A stretch of 64,000 nt of DNA from an uncultured Oscillospiraceae bacterium (GCA_934591635.1 CAKTPI010000003.1:1-64000); one strand, 5' to 3'. Shown: positions 7,759 through 16,240, counted from the first letter of the stretch. Numbers and translations are program-made. The notes: generated from the sequence alone by a model not told the origin.

Positions 7759-8682
7759 ATGAACAGCGTAAAAGAAAAGCGGCAGCCAGTCCACCGCAAG
7801 CTGAGATTTACCAACGATGATCTGTGGGGATATATTTTCATTGCTGCCGCGATGATTATTTTCTGCGTCTTCACACTGTATCCGGTTATCAATGCAGTTT
7901 ATACCAGCTTTTTCAAGTATAAGCCCTTTGGCTCTGAATATATCGGCCTAAAGAACTATGCCGATACACTGAAAATTTCCAAATTCAATCTGTTTTACAA
8001 GGCGGCGGGCAACACCATCGTGTATACGGTCGTGGTGGTTCCGCTTTCTCTTCTGCTTTCCTTTGCAATTGCGGTTATGATTTTGCCATTCCAGAAGAAG
8101 GTACAGTCCATTTTCAAGGCTATGTATTACCTGCCGGGTATTGCCTCCGGCGTGGCCCTTTCTGTGGTCTGGCTGTGGCTGTATGATTCTTCTCCCGATG
8201 GAATTTTTAATCGCCTGCTGGGTATTTTCGGTATCCCGGCACAGAACTGGCTTTCTTCCACCAAAACCTCGATGCTTTCCCTGATTATCATGGCACTGCT
8301 TTCAAGCCATGGTGTCCGGGTTATCACATACATTGCGGCACTGCTTGGAATTGATAACAGCTATTTTGAGGCGGCCGAGTTGGATGGCGCAAGCTTCTTC
8401 CAGAAAGTGCGGTTTATTGTTTGGCCCCTGGTGAAGCCGACCACCCTGTTCCTGCTGATTACCGGCGTGATTGGTTCCTTCCAGGTGTTTATGAATGCCT
8501 ATATGATGACCGGCGGAGGCCCGGATAATTCCACGACCATGATCGGCCTGCTGATTTACCGTAACGCATTTGAGCGGGGCCAGTATGGCCTTGCCTGCGC
8601 CCAGGCAATTCTGCTTGCAATCGCCATTGCCATTATGTCCCTGTTCCAATTCAGGGTAATGGGCGTGGACGTTGAGTATTAA
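7759..8682 (+). CDS. Sugar ABC transporter permease (MalF-type)
   Basis: A 307-residue inner-membrane permease with six predicted helices. It has the MalF/UgpA-type start (GYIFIAAAMIIFCVFTLYPVI) and the EAA loop that contacts the ATPase (YFEAAELDGASFFQKVRFIVWP, residues about 196-217). It would pair with the next gene to form the channel. No ATPase gene is present in the operon, so a shared MsmK/MalK-type ATPase encoded elsewhere must drive transport, as is usual in Firmicutes. The ATG at 7759 follows a GGAGG site. The substrate is inferred from context only. Confidence 0.9.
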   Translation: MNSVKEKRQPVHRKLRFTNDDLWGYIFIAAAMIIFCVFTLYPVINAVYTSFFKYKPFGSEYIGLKNYADTLKISKFNLFYKAAGNTIVYTVVVVPLSLLLSFAIAVMILPFQKKVQSIFKAMYYLPGIASGVALSVVWLWLYDSSPDGIFNRLLGIFGIPAQNWLSSTKTSMLSLIIMALLSSHGVRVITYIAALLGIDNSYFEAAELDGASFFQKVRFIVWPLVKPTTLFLLITGVIGSFQVFMNAYMMTGGGPDNSTTMIGLLIYRNAFERGQYGLACAQAILLAIAIAIMSLFQFRVMGVDVEY

Positions 8683-8696
8683 GGAGGGAAAACAAA

Positions 8697-9566
8697 ATGG
8701 CAACTACCGGATTGTATTCCCAGCACCTGGACAATGTTAAAGTACGCCACCTGCGCGATGCCATTCTTGCCATTGTGCTGACGATTTTGGCGGCGGCAAC
8801 ATTGTTCCCAATTGTCTATATGATTTTGTCGGCTTTTGGCCCCAATGTTTCCACGGCCGGCAACATGCGCACCATTCTGCCCTCTCGTTTTACGCTGGAG
8901 TCCTTCCAGGCGTTCTTTGATTTCAGCGAGTATTCTCTCCGCTGGATCATCAATAGCTGTATTGTGGCATCCTGCGCCGTGATCGGCAACGTGATTTTTG
9001 CCTCCATGGCCGGTTACGCCTTTGCAAAGATCAAGTTCAAGGGCAGCGGCTTCCTGTTTGCCATGATCCTTGTGGCCATGATGATCCCCTATCAGGTCAC
9101 GCAGGTTCCGCTCTATATCCTCATGGTGCGCAAGTTCTCGCTGACCAACACGTATCCGGCAATGATCCTGCCGGGACTGTGCACGGCGTATAACATTTTC
9201 CTGTGCAAGCAGTTTTTTACGGGCCTGCCCACGCCGCTCATTGAAAGTGCCAAGATTGAAGGCTGCAATCAGTTTCAGATTTTTGTTAAAATCATTCTTC
9301 CTTTGGCAAAGACGGTTCTGGCGGTTATGGCAATCAACACATTTATGTCCAGCTGGAATGATTTCTTCTGGCCCTTCCTGGTAACAAAGGATCCTGCGAT
9401 GTATACTATTCAGGTTGGCCTGAAGCAGTTCAAGTTTGCAAACGAAACCCTGTTTGCCCCTATGATGGCTGGTGCCACGGTTTCTGCTCTGCCCATGTTT
9501 ATTCTGTTTTTCGCGTTGCAGAAGTACTTCATGGAAGGTGTCACCATTGGCGCTGTCAAGGGCTGA
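8697..9566 (+). CDS. Sugar ABC transporter permease (MalG-type)
   Basis: A 289-residue permease of the MalG/UgpE type. It shows the first helix after a short cytoplasmic tail, a middle section that includes GYAFAKIKFKG, the EAA loop (LIESAKIEGCNQFQIFVKIILP, residues about 181-202), and the usual C-terminus ending in GAVKG. It follows the first permease by 14 bases with AAGGAGG before its ATG, so the two are translated from one mRNA and should form a heterodimer. The ATPase is missing from the locus. Confidence 0.9.
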   Translation: MATTGLYSQHLDNVKVRHLRDAILAIVLTILAAATLFPIVYMILSAFGPNVSTAGNMRTILPSRFTLESFQAFFDFSEYSLRWIINSCIVASCAVIGNVIFASMAGYAFAKIKFKGSGFLFAMILVAMMIPYQVTQVPLYILMVRKFSLTNTYPAMILPGLCTAYNIFLCKQFFTGLPTPLIESAKIEGCNQFQIFVKIILPLAKTVLAVMAINTFMSSWNDFFWPFLVTKDPAMYTIQVGLKQFKFANETLFAPMMAGATVSALPMFILFFALQKYFMEGVTIGAVKG

Positions 9567-9578
9567 TTCGAACAAATG

Positions 9579-9606
9579 CAGCCCCCACTTTTATCAGTGG
9601 GGGCTG
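9579..9606 (+). terminator. Intercistronic hairpin after the permease genes
   Basis: cagcccccac and gtgggggctg (9579-9588 and 9597-9606) form a 10-bp stem with an 8-base loop and a weak TTGT tail. It may lower expression of the catabolic genes downstream relative to the transporter; full termination seems unlikely because no clear promoter follows. Confidence 0.6.
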
Positions 9607-9624
9607 TTGTACTGAGGAGATAAT

Positions 9625-10590
9625 ATGATTCGGAATTTTCAATCATCAGATAGTGCGGCTTTACTGGCGCTTTGGAATACTGCCGGTGTGAAGCTTGGTT
9701 TTGCATCGCAGAATGAGGGGGATTTTTCGCGTTTGCTCCTTGCTCATCCCAATTTCTCTCCGGACTATACCTTTGTCCTGGAAGAGAAGGGAAAAGTGCA
9801 GGGTTTCATCAATGGCTGTACCGGTTTGGATATCCCAAAGGGGGATATCCGGGGGTATGTCAGCTGCCTGATTCTTGCTGAACAGGCAGATAACGAGAGC
9901 AACACCCATCTCTTGCTGGCTGCTTTGGAAGAAGCTTTTCGCAATGCGGGCAGAACCTATAGCGCGGTCACGTTTTTCAATCCCATTCGCCTTCCGTGGG
10001 TGATTCCCGGAACCCTGGGGCATCAGCATAATAATGCGCCTGGCATTGCGCTGGACATCCCCCTGCATGATCGGATGCTGCAATTCGGCTACAAAGAATC
10101 CACCCGGGAGTGTGCCATGTACCTGAATCTGGCTGATTTTCAGATGCCGGACTGGGTTGCGGAAAAGGCTAAAAAAATGGCGGCAGAGGGATATCATGTG
10201 GAGCGATACGATGCTTCCTGCCATTTGGGGTTGGAGGCAATGGTGGATGCACTCGGAAACCCTATGTGGTCGGCTGAAATTCCGGCGGCTGGAAGAACAA
10301 ACATGGACCTGCTTGTTGGGCTGAAGGATAATACCTGCGCGGGCTTTACCGGCCCGGTCTACCCGGAGAAAACCGGACGGGGTTACTTCGCCGGCCTGGG
10401 CGTTGCCCCTCAATTTGAGGGCCACGGGCTGGGAACATTGCTTTTTTATCGCCTGTTGGAGCGGGAAAAGCAGATGGGTTCCCAATATATGTCGTTGTTT
10501 ACTGGAGAAGAGAATCACGCCCGGTTTATTTATCTGGGTGCGGGATTCCGTATTGTGCGGACATTTGGTGTCCTGCTGAAGGAGCTGTGA
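9625..10590 (+). CDS. GNAT family N-acetyltransferase, probably two GNAT folds
   Basis: A 321-residue cytoplasmic protein. The C-terminal half is a clear GNAT domain with the acetyl-CoA loop in FAGLGVAPQFEGHGLGTLLFYRLLE (residues about 252-276) and the late ENHARFIYLGAGF segment. The first about 140 residues look like a second, more divergent GNAT fold (IRNFQSSDSAALLALWN..., VQGFINGC). It lies in the operon between the transporter and PIG-L/MurQ, 4 bases before the next gene. An acyl transfer to an amino sugar or to a peptide amine in muropeptide breakdown is a reasonable guess, but the substrate cannot be read from the sequence. Confidence 0.8.
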   Translation: MIRNFQSSDSAALLALWNTAGVKLGFASQNEGDFSRLLLAHPNFSPDYTFVLEEKGKVQGFINGCTGLDIPKGDIRGYVSCLILAEQADNESNTHLLLAALEEAFRNAGRTYSAVTFFNPIRLPWVIPGTLGHQHNNAPGIALDIPLHDRMLQFGYKESTRECAMYLNLADFQMPDWVAEKAKKMAAEGYHVERYDASCHLGLEAMVDALGNPMWSAEIPAAGRTNMDLLVGLKDNTCAGFTGPVYPEKTGRGYFAGLGVAPQFEGHGLGTLLFYRLLEREKQMGSQYMSLFTGEENHARFIYLGAGFRIVRTFGVLLKEL

Positions 10591-10594
10591 GAAA

Positions 10595-11296
10595 ATGAAA
10601 GAACATACAATTCTTGCTATCGGTGCACACGTTGGGGATGCGGAACTGACAGCTGGCGCACTGCTTGCGACCTGCGCTGTTCATGGCGGGAAAGCGGTTA
10701 CACTTGCCCTGACGGCAGGGGAGAAGGGCGCACCCGCCGGTGCGGACATTGCGGAATACCGCAAAGGGAAAATCGCTGAGGCAGAGGCATTTGCAAAGGA
10801 GTTGGGCGGTGAGGCATATGTTTTGCCCTACGATGATGGTCTGCTGCCCGACAATGATGAGGTCCGTTTTGCTGTGTGCGATATCATCCGAAAGGTAAAG
10901 CCTGATATCATCGTGACCCATCATGAAAACAGCATGCACAAGGATCATATGACCTGCCACAGAATTGTGGTAGATGCTTGGTTTTACGCTGCAATTGAGG
11001 GCTTCCAGCGGGATCTCCCCAAGCACTTTGCACGGCATCTTTACTTTGCGGAAAACTGGGAAGATGCTCCCGGCTTTGAACCCTATGTTTATCTGGATGT
11101 GACGGATGGATACTCCCTATGGGAAAAGGCGATTGAACATCATTGGTTTGCTGTGCATTCCACCAGTTTCCCCTACAAGGAGTATTATTCCCACCTGAAG
11201 CGTCTGCGCGGCATCCAGGGCAGGAAGGGTTACTGCGAGTGCTTCATGATTCCAAAAGAGCAGTATAAGCTGGTGCAGTCACTGGAGGAAATTTGA
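10595..11296 (+). CDS. PIG-L/LmbE family deacetylase-like protein, altered active site
   Basis: A 233-residue protein of the family that hydrolyses N-acetyl groups from GlcNAc conjugates with Zn2+. The first motif reads GAHVGDAEL instead of the usual AHPDDE: the His and second Asp that bind zinc remain (His12, Asp15), but the first Asp, the catalytic base in MshB, is Gly14. The later metal ligand segment HHENSMHKDHM is present. From memory, related gut Firmicutes proteins share a GAH-x-GD form, so this is probably a subfamily and not a chance mutation. Coupled tightly to the genes on both sides. It may use another base, bind without catalysis, or act on a different bond. Confidence 0.85.
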   Translation: MKEHTILAIGAHVGDAELTAGALLATCAVHGGKAVTLALTAGEKGAPAGADIAEYRKGKIAEAEAFAKELGGEAYVLPYDDGLLPDNDEVRFAVCDIIRKVKPDIIVTHHENSMHKDHMTCHRIVVDAWFYAAIEGFQRDLPKHFARHLYFAENWEDAPGFEPYVYLDVTDGYSLWEKAIEHHWFAVHSTSFPYKEYYSHLKRLRGIQGRKGYCECFMIPKEQYKLVQSLEEI

Positions 11297-11297
11297 C

Positions 11298-12194
11298 ATG
11301 GTGGAATTACAGAAAATTGCCACAGAGCAGCGCAATCCCAATACGATGAATATCGATACCCTTTCTACCCGTGACATGATAAACCTGATTAACCGGGAGG
11401 ACCATCGGGTTGCTGAAGCCGTTGAAGAGGTGACGGACAAAATTGCCGAAGCAGTGGATGTGATTGCCGATTGCCTGAGCAAGGGCGGCAGGCTGATTTA
11501 CTGCGGAGCAGGTACCTCCGGGAGGCTGGGCATCCTAGATGCCGTGGAGTGCCCGCCTACCTATTCCACTGACCCTGAAACCGTCCAGGCCCTGATGGCC
11601 GGAGGCTATGACGCTATTTTTAAGGCTGTTGAGGGGGCAGAAGACAGCAAAGAACTGGGCAAAGAAGACATGGAAGGTATCCATTTCTGTAAAAAAGACG
11701 TGCTGGTAGGTATTGCTGCCAGCGGCCGTACTCCGTATGTGCTGGGCTGTATGGAGTTTGCAAAGGAAGTAGGGGCACCGACAATTTCCGTGACCTGCTG
11801 CCCCGGAAGTGTCTTGGATCAATTTGCGGATATCGGCATTGCTCCGGCTCCCGGCCCCGAGGTTGTCACCGGTTCGACCCGGATGAAATCGGGTACCGCG
11901 CAAAAAATGGTGCTGAACATGCTGTCCACTGGCACCATGATTAAGCTGGGGAAGGTCTACAGCAACCTAATGGTTGACGTCAAGCCCTCCAATGAGAAGC
12001 TGATCCGCCGCTGCATTACCATTGTTTGCACGGCTGCTGAATGCTCTGAGGAGGAGGCGACAAGAGCCCTCGAGCAATGCGATTATCGCCCGAAAGCTGC
12101 CATTGTAATGGTGCTGTGCGGTGTTGACGCGGACGCTGCCCGGAAGCTGCTGGACAAGGCTGAGGGACGGATTGCCATGGTATTGCAAGCATAA
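11298..12194 (+). CDS. murQ: N-acetylmuramic acid 6-phosphate etherase
   Basis: MurQ cleaves the D-lactyl ether of MurNAc-6-phosphate to give GlcNAc-6-phosphate and lactate. The 298-residue length matches the family. Motifs include TEQRNPNTMNIDTLST at the N-terminus, the SIS-domain phosphate loop YCGAGTSGRLGILDAVECPPTYS (residues about 69-91), GIAASGRTPYVLG, and TGSTRMKSGTAQKMVLNMLST. It starts one base after the PIG-L stop, with GGAGG inside that gene as its ribosome binding site. It gives the operon its clearest functional label. Its substrate needs phosphorylated MurNAc, and no kinase or PTS is seen in the window. Confidence 0.96.
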   Translation: MVELQKIATEQRNPNTMNIDTLSTRDMINLINREDHRVAEAVEEVTDKIAEAVDVIADCLSKGGRLIYCGAGTSGRLGILDAVECPPTYSTDPETVQALMAGGYDAIFKAVEGAEDSKELGKEDMEGIHFCKKDVLVGIAASGRTPYVLGCMEFAKEVGAPTISVTCCPGSVLDQFADIGIAPAPGPEVVTGSTRMKSGTAQKMVLNMLSTGTMIKLGKVYSNLMVDVKPSNEKLIRRCITIVCTAAECSEEEATRALEQCDYRPKAAIVMVLCGVDADAARKLLDKAEGRIAMVLQA

Positions 12195-12207
12195 GGGGGA
12201 AAAGAAA

Positions 12208-13347
12208 ATGGTTTTGTTTGGCGCTGACCGAGTGGGGTCATATTCAAATCTGCTGCACGGCCGCGTGGCACTCCTGACGAGTCCTTCAGGCCGTACCAGT
12301 GGGAATGTTCCTACTATTGATGTGCTGAAGCAGTGCTGCGATCTGCGGCTGCTCCTTGCTCCGGAACACGGTGTCCGGGGGGATAAGGCGGCAGGTGCAC
12401 TGTTTTCCGATGAGGTTGACCCGGAGAGTAGATTACCGGTACGTAGCCTTTATACCAAAACATCAAAGCGGTTGTCCCTGGAAACATTGGCGCTGTTTGA
12501 TACGTTGGTTTACGATATTGCAGATGTAGGCTGCCGGTACTACACGTTTCTTACGACGCTGCGCTATTGCATTGAGGACTGCGCTGCGGCCGACAAGCGA
12601 CTGATCGTCCTTGATCGGCCGAATCCATTGGGAGATCGGGTCGAGGGAGGCTTGCTGCGGCCGGAGACCCAGAGCTTTGTCGGCGGCTATGAGATCCCAG
12701 TGTGCTATGGTCTCACCTGCGGCGAACTGGCTGAGATGATAAATGGGGAGTTGGGCTGTCATTGTGACCTGCATGTTATCCCGTGCAGTGGCCTGACGAG
12801 AGAAATGACCTTCCGGGACATGGGGCACTATTGGGTCATGCCCAGCCTGGGCATACCCCGGTTCGAGACTGCTTTGCTATACCCCGGTACCTGCCTGATT
12901 GAGGGTACCAATCTGTCTGAGGGCAGAGGTACTGCAGATCCCTTTGCCATTCTGGGGGCACCCTTTATCCGGGCGGAGGCATTCAGCCGCGCCGTTAATG
13001 ATATGGCTTGCCCCGGGGTGATTGCAACGCCGGTATATTTTACTCCTACCACATCCAAGCATCATGGTATCCTTTGCGGCGGCATTCATCTACATATTGT
13101 GGATGAAGCAACGCTCCAGCCTGCCGCATTGGGCGTGAAACTGTTGGATTTACTCCGAATCATGTATCCGAATGATTTCCGCTTTTTAGATCCGGTACGC
13201 CCTGATGGAAAACCCTTCATTTCCTTACTCGCAGGCCATCGGGACTTTGAGAACCCAAATTGGAGTGCAGAGGAGCTGCTGAACCGTTATGCGTCAGAGA
13301 GCCAGACATTCCGGGCACGGAAAGCAAAATATGAGCGTTACCACTGA
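12208..13347 (+). CDS. namZ: Exo-beta-N-acetylmuramidase NamZ (DUF1343)
   Basis: A 379-residue member of the DUF1343 family, characterised in Bacillus subtilis as NamZ, which removes MurNAc from the non-reducing end of peptidoglycan fragments. Family features seen: LLLAPEHGVRGD (residues about 48-59), the acidic VYDIADVGCRYYTF region, DRPNPLG, and YPGTCLIEGTNLSEGRGT. The start at 12208 has GGGGGA upstream; the longer frame from 12121 lies inside murQ and is not used. There is no signal peptide, unlike the secreted B. subtilis enzyme, so it should act in the cytosol on imported MurNAc-GlcNAc. This fits its place next to nagZ and murQ. Confidence 0.92.
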   Translation: MVLFGADRVGSYSNLLHGRVALLTSPSGRTSGNVPTIDVLKQCCDLRLLLAPEHGVRGDKAAGALFSDEVDPESRLPVRSLYTKTSKRLSLETLALFDTLVYDIADVGCRYYTFLTTLRYCIEDCAAADKRLIVLDRPNPLGDRVEGGLLRPETQSFVGGYEIPVCYGLTCGELAEMINGELGCHCDLHVIPCSGLTREMTFRDMGHYWVMPSLGIPRFETALLYPGTCLIEGTNLSEGRGTADPFAILGAPFIRAEAFSRAVNDMACPGVIATPVYFTPTTSKHHGILCGGIHLHIVDEATLQPAALGVKLLDLLRIMYPNDFRFLDPVRPDGKPFISLLAGHRDFENPNWSAEELLNRYASESQTFRARKAKYERYH

Positions 13348-13360
13348 GGAGTGAGATCAA

Positions 13361-14893
13361 ATGGAAATGACATTGAAGCAAATGCTGGGCCAGAAGCTGG
13401 AATACGGATTCCATGGCACTGAAATGACGGAAGCATTCAAAAATCTGATCCGGGAATATAAGATCGGAAATGTTATTATTTTCCGCCGCAATGTAGAAAG
13501 CGCCGCGCAGCTGCGCCGCCTGTGTGCGGAAATTCGGGATTTTATTTTGCAGGAAACGGGTTACCCTCCTTTTATTATCATCGATGAAGAGGGCGGAATG
13601 GTATCCAGGCTGCCCCGGGATGCGGTGAATGTTCCGGGGGCAATGGCGGTTGCTGCCACGGGTGACCCGGAAAATGCCCGCCGGGCGTCTGAAATTACCA
13701 TCCGCCAGTTGCAGGGACTGGGTGTGAATTTTAACATGGCGCCCGTACTGGATGTAAACAGCAATCCAGACAACCCTGTGATTGGTGTTCGAAGCTACGG
13801 TGATGTGTCGGAGAAGGTAGCGGCCTTTGGCTGTGCTTCTATTGCGCCATACCAGAACAGCGGTGTGCACTGCTGTATCAAGCATTTTCCGGGGCATGGC
13901 GATACAGCAGTAGACAGCCATCTGGGTCTGCCTCGGGTGGACAAGACGGAGGAAGAGCTGGAGCAGTTGGAGCTGATTCCTTTCCGACGTGCCATTGAGG
14001 CAGGGGCACCTGCTGTCATGATGAGTCATGTCCTTTTTCCGCACATCGAGACAGAGCAGGTGCCATGCACCATGTCCCGGTATATGGTGACGGAATTGCT
14101 GCGAAAAAAAATGGGCTTCCGAGGCCTGATTTTCACGGATTGTATGGAGATGCTTGCTATCCGTGACCATTATGGTACACCGCAGGGTGTCGTGGCTTCC
14201 ATCAAGGCCGGCGTGGATATTGCTGAGATTTCTGCCACATTCGAGCTGGAGGAACAGGCTGCCTGGGCGGTCAATGAGGCTGCAAAGCGGGGCGAATTTG
14301 ACTTGGAAGAGCTCAAAGCATCCGTGGAGCGTATTCTGGAATTCAAGCGTCGGCTGTTTTCTAAACCGGAACCGAATCTGTGCAATCGGGACGAGGATCG
14401 GCAGTCTGTCCTGCAGATGAGCCGTGCAGCCGTCAGCCAGCTGGGCGGCACGCCGTTTGCGGCGGACGCGGATACGTTTTTCTGCGGGTGCGCGGACTAC
14501 CGGGTATCCGGTGTTGCCAATGAGGATAGCGGAGCAGTTACTTTTCCGGAATTCATGGCAAAGGCATTCCACACAAAGTGTCTTGTAACCCCCAAGGATC
14601 CAACGGAGGCGGATATCCACCATGCGGTAGAGCAGGCGGCACCTTTCCGCCAAATCGTTGTCGGTACCTGTAACGGTCATTTGTTCCGTGGCCAGCTGAA
14701 GCTTGTGGAAGCATTGGCAGAGCTGCAGAAGCCTCTTGCGGTTGTTGCCCTGCGCAATCCGTATGACCTGACTTCTGTTCCGGATGGCCTCTGGAAGTTG
14801 GCTTCCTACGACTATGAGGAGCCGGCTCTTCACGCACTGGAGGGTGTTCTGCGTGGGGAATCGGCCAAGGGCATTTGTCCGGTAAAGCTGTAA
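13361..14893 (+). CDS. nagZ: Glycoside hydrolase family 3 beta-N-acetylglucosaminidase
   Basis: A 510-residue GH3 enzyme that removes GlcNAc from MurNAc-containing fragments. The barrel domain carries the family signature KHFPGHGDTAVDSHLGLP (residues about 173-190), which includes the His of the NagZ Asp-His dyad, and the nucleophile Asp in LIFTDCMEM. A C-terminal alpha/beta domain (about 350-510) follows. No signal peptide is seen, so it should work in the cytosol together with NamZ. It is the last gene of the operon; a strong terminator comes 7 bases later. In B. subtilis NagZ is secreted and works with an amidase that is absent here. Confidence 0.92.
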   Translation: MEMTLKQMLGQKLEYGFHGTEMTEAFKNLIREYKIGNVIIFRRNVESAAQLRRLCAEIRDFILQETGYPPFIIIDEEGGMVSRLPRDAVNVPGAMAVAATGDPENARRASEITIRQLQGLGVNFNMAPVLDVNSNPDNPVIGVRSYGDVSEKVAAFGCASIAPYQNSGVHCCIKHFPGHGDTAVDSHLGLPRVDKTEEELEQLELIPFRRAIEAGAPAVMMSHVLFPHIETEQVPCTMSRYMVTELLRKKMGFRGLIFTDCMEMLAIRDHYGTPQGVVASIKAGVDIAEISATFELEEQAAWAVNEAAKRGEFDLEELKASVERILEFKRRLFSKPEPNLCNRDEDRQSVLQMSRAAVSQLGGTPFAADADTFFCGCADYRVSGVANEDSGAVTFPEFMAKAFHTKCLVTPKDPTEADIHHAVEQAAPFRQIVVGTCNGHLFRGQLKLVEALAELQKPLAVVALRNPYDLTSVPDGLWKLASYDYEEPALHALEGVLRGESAKGICPVKL

Positions 14894-14899
14894 AGGAAA

Positions 14900-14932
14900 G
14901 GGCGATGCATGCTGATGATGCATCGCCCTTTT
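14900..14932 (+). terminator. Terminator of the peptidoglycan-sugar operon
   Basis: gggcgatgcat (14900-14910) pairs with atgcatcgccc (14918-14928), followed by TTTT. The 11-bp stem has a seven-base loop. Confidence 0.85.
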
Positions 14933-14935
14933 GCA

Positions 14936-15136
14936 CGTGCAGTAGGTAAACAAAGCGGTGGCTGAATTGCCGATGAAATGAGAAAGCAGTTTCTTATTGA
15001 ATCACGAATGGAGAAAAATGTAATGCATTTTTTAGAATAAAAAACTTTTATAATTAGTTGAAATGCATAAATTCTGTTTAGAAAAATGATGCACTTTGGA
15101 CAGTGGCAAAATGGAAAACACTTTCGTTAATAACCG
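14936..15136. other. AT-rich intergenic stretch upstream of the starch operon
   Basis: No gene is seen between nagZ and the starch-binding protein gene. The stretch is AT-rich with three ATGCA-containing segments (around 15022, 15061 and 15088) and the short dyad GTTA-A-TAAC (15126-15134) just upstream of the -35 box. The last is a candidate but weak operator for the LacI-type regulator encoded downstream. Confidence 0.35.
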
Positions 15137-15165
15137 TTGACGGAGTAAAAAGGGGGTGCTATATT
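15137..15165 (+). promoter_or_regulatory. Promoter of the starch/maltodextrin operon
   Basis: TTGACG (15137-15142) and TATATT (15160-15165) are 17 bp apart. TGC immediately before the -10 makes it an extended -10 promoter. Confidence 0.75.
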
Positions 15166-15197
15166 GGGGTCATCCAATAAAAACAGGAGGGACAAAA

Positions 15198-16199
15198 ATG
15201 AAAAAAATAATCGCTGCTTTTCTTGCTGTAATGCTTCTGATGTCAGCATTGCCGATGGTGGTTGGTGCAGAGGAAGCGAATCCTGTAACCATGGTTCCGG
15301 TGGCTGTCCAGGTTCCGGAGAAGTGGGGTGTTCCCAGCCTGTGGGCATGGTCTGATGACGGCACAAACGCCTTTGCTGCTTGGCCTGGCGAGGAACTGGA
15401 CGTGCTGGCCGAGGGCTGGTATTACACCTATGTGCCGGAGTATGTTCAGAATGTCATTGTCAATGCGAACCAGGGTACTGACGATGCTGTGCAGACAGAC
15501 GCGCTTGCCGTGGAGGCCGGCAAAGAGGTTTGGATTACCGTTGCCGAGGATTTGAGCACTACGATCTCCTACGATGCACAGCTGCGAGTAGAGATTCCGG
15601 AATATGTGGAGCGGTTTGTGGTGCATGCCTATGTTCCGCTGTCCTGGAAAACTGCCAACCTTTGGGCTTGGTCCGCACCGGATGGCACCAATGCGTTTGA
15701 GAGTTGGCCCGGCAAAGAAATGAAAGAGGGCGAGGATGGTTGGTTTACCGGCAGGGTGCCTACCTGGGTCAATTCCCTGATTGTAAATGGAAATAACGGA
15801 AGTGTTCAAACTGAGGATATTTCCATTGAAGGCAAGGAATTGTGGCTTACCGTCTATAAAGATCTTACTTATGATCTGAGCTATGAGGACCCCAACAAGG
15901 CAGTGGAAGATATAACTGTGCATGCCCAAATTCCTGCTGACTGGGCAGACCCCTGCTGCTGGGCTTGGTCCGCGCCGGATGGCACCAATGCCTTTGCAAA
16001 CTGGCCGGGGCAGCCGCTGGAGCAGGACGGCGACTGGTACACCATTCAGGTGCCGGGCTGGATCAATTCCATCATTATCAATGGCAACGGTGGCACTGTT
16101 CAGACGGCGGATTTGTCCGTTGAATCCGGCAAAGAGATATGGATCACGGTTCAGGATGCTGAGAACGCGGCTGTCGCTTACGAGGCTCCCAAGGCATAA
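15198..16199 (+). CDS. Secreted protein of three starch-binding modules (CBM26-like)
   Basis: A 333-residue exported protein: signal peptide (residues 1-23, ending VVGA) and then three repeats of about 95 residues (33-127, 138-231, 237-329) with nothing else. Each repeat carries WAWS, DGTNAF, WPG and a late (I/L)W(I/L)TV strand, the pattern of CBM26-type starch-binding modules. No catalytic domain, lipobox, sortase signal or SLH domain is seen. It is the first gene before a maltodextrin transporter and GH13 enzyme, so it probably captures starch or maltodextrin outside the cell. The start at 15198 follows AGGAGG. How it stays with the cell is not visible. Confidence 0.82.
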   Translation: MKKIIAAFLAVMLLMSALPMVVGAEEANPVTMVPVAVQVPEKWGVPSLWAWSDDGTNAFAAWPGEELDVLAEGWYYTYVPEYVQNVIVNANQGTDDAVQTDALAVEAGKEVWITVAEDLSTTISYDAQLRVEIPEYVERFVVHAYVPLSWKTANLWAWSAPDGTNAFESWPGKEMKEGEDGWFTGRVPTWVNSLIVNGNNGSVQTEDISIEGKELWLTVYKDLTYDLSYEDPNKAVEDITVHAQIPADWADPCCWAWSAPDGTNAFANWPGQPLEQDGDWYTIQVPGWINSIIINGNGGTVQTADLSVESGKEIWITVQDAENAAVAYEAPKA

Positions 16200-16218
16200 T
16201 TTGTATTCTTGTTTGCTG

Positions 16219-16240
16219 GCGGGTACACACGTGTACCCGC
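16219..16240 (+). other. Intercistronic hairpin
   Basis: gcgggtacac and gtgtacccgc form a perfect 10-bp stem with a two-base loop between the starch-binding protein and malE-type genes. There is no T-run, so it is more likely an mRNA processing or stability element than a terminator. Confidence 0.55.
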
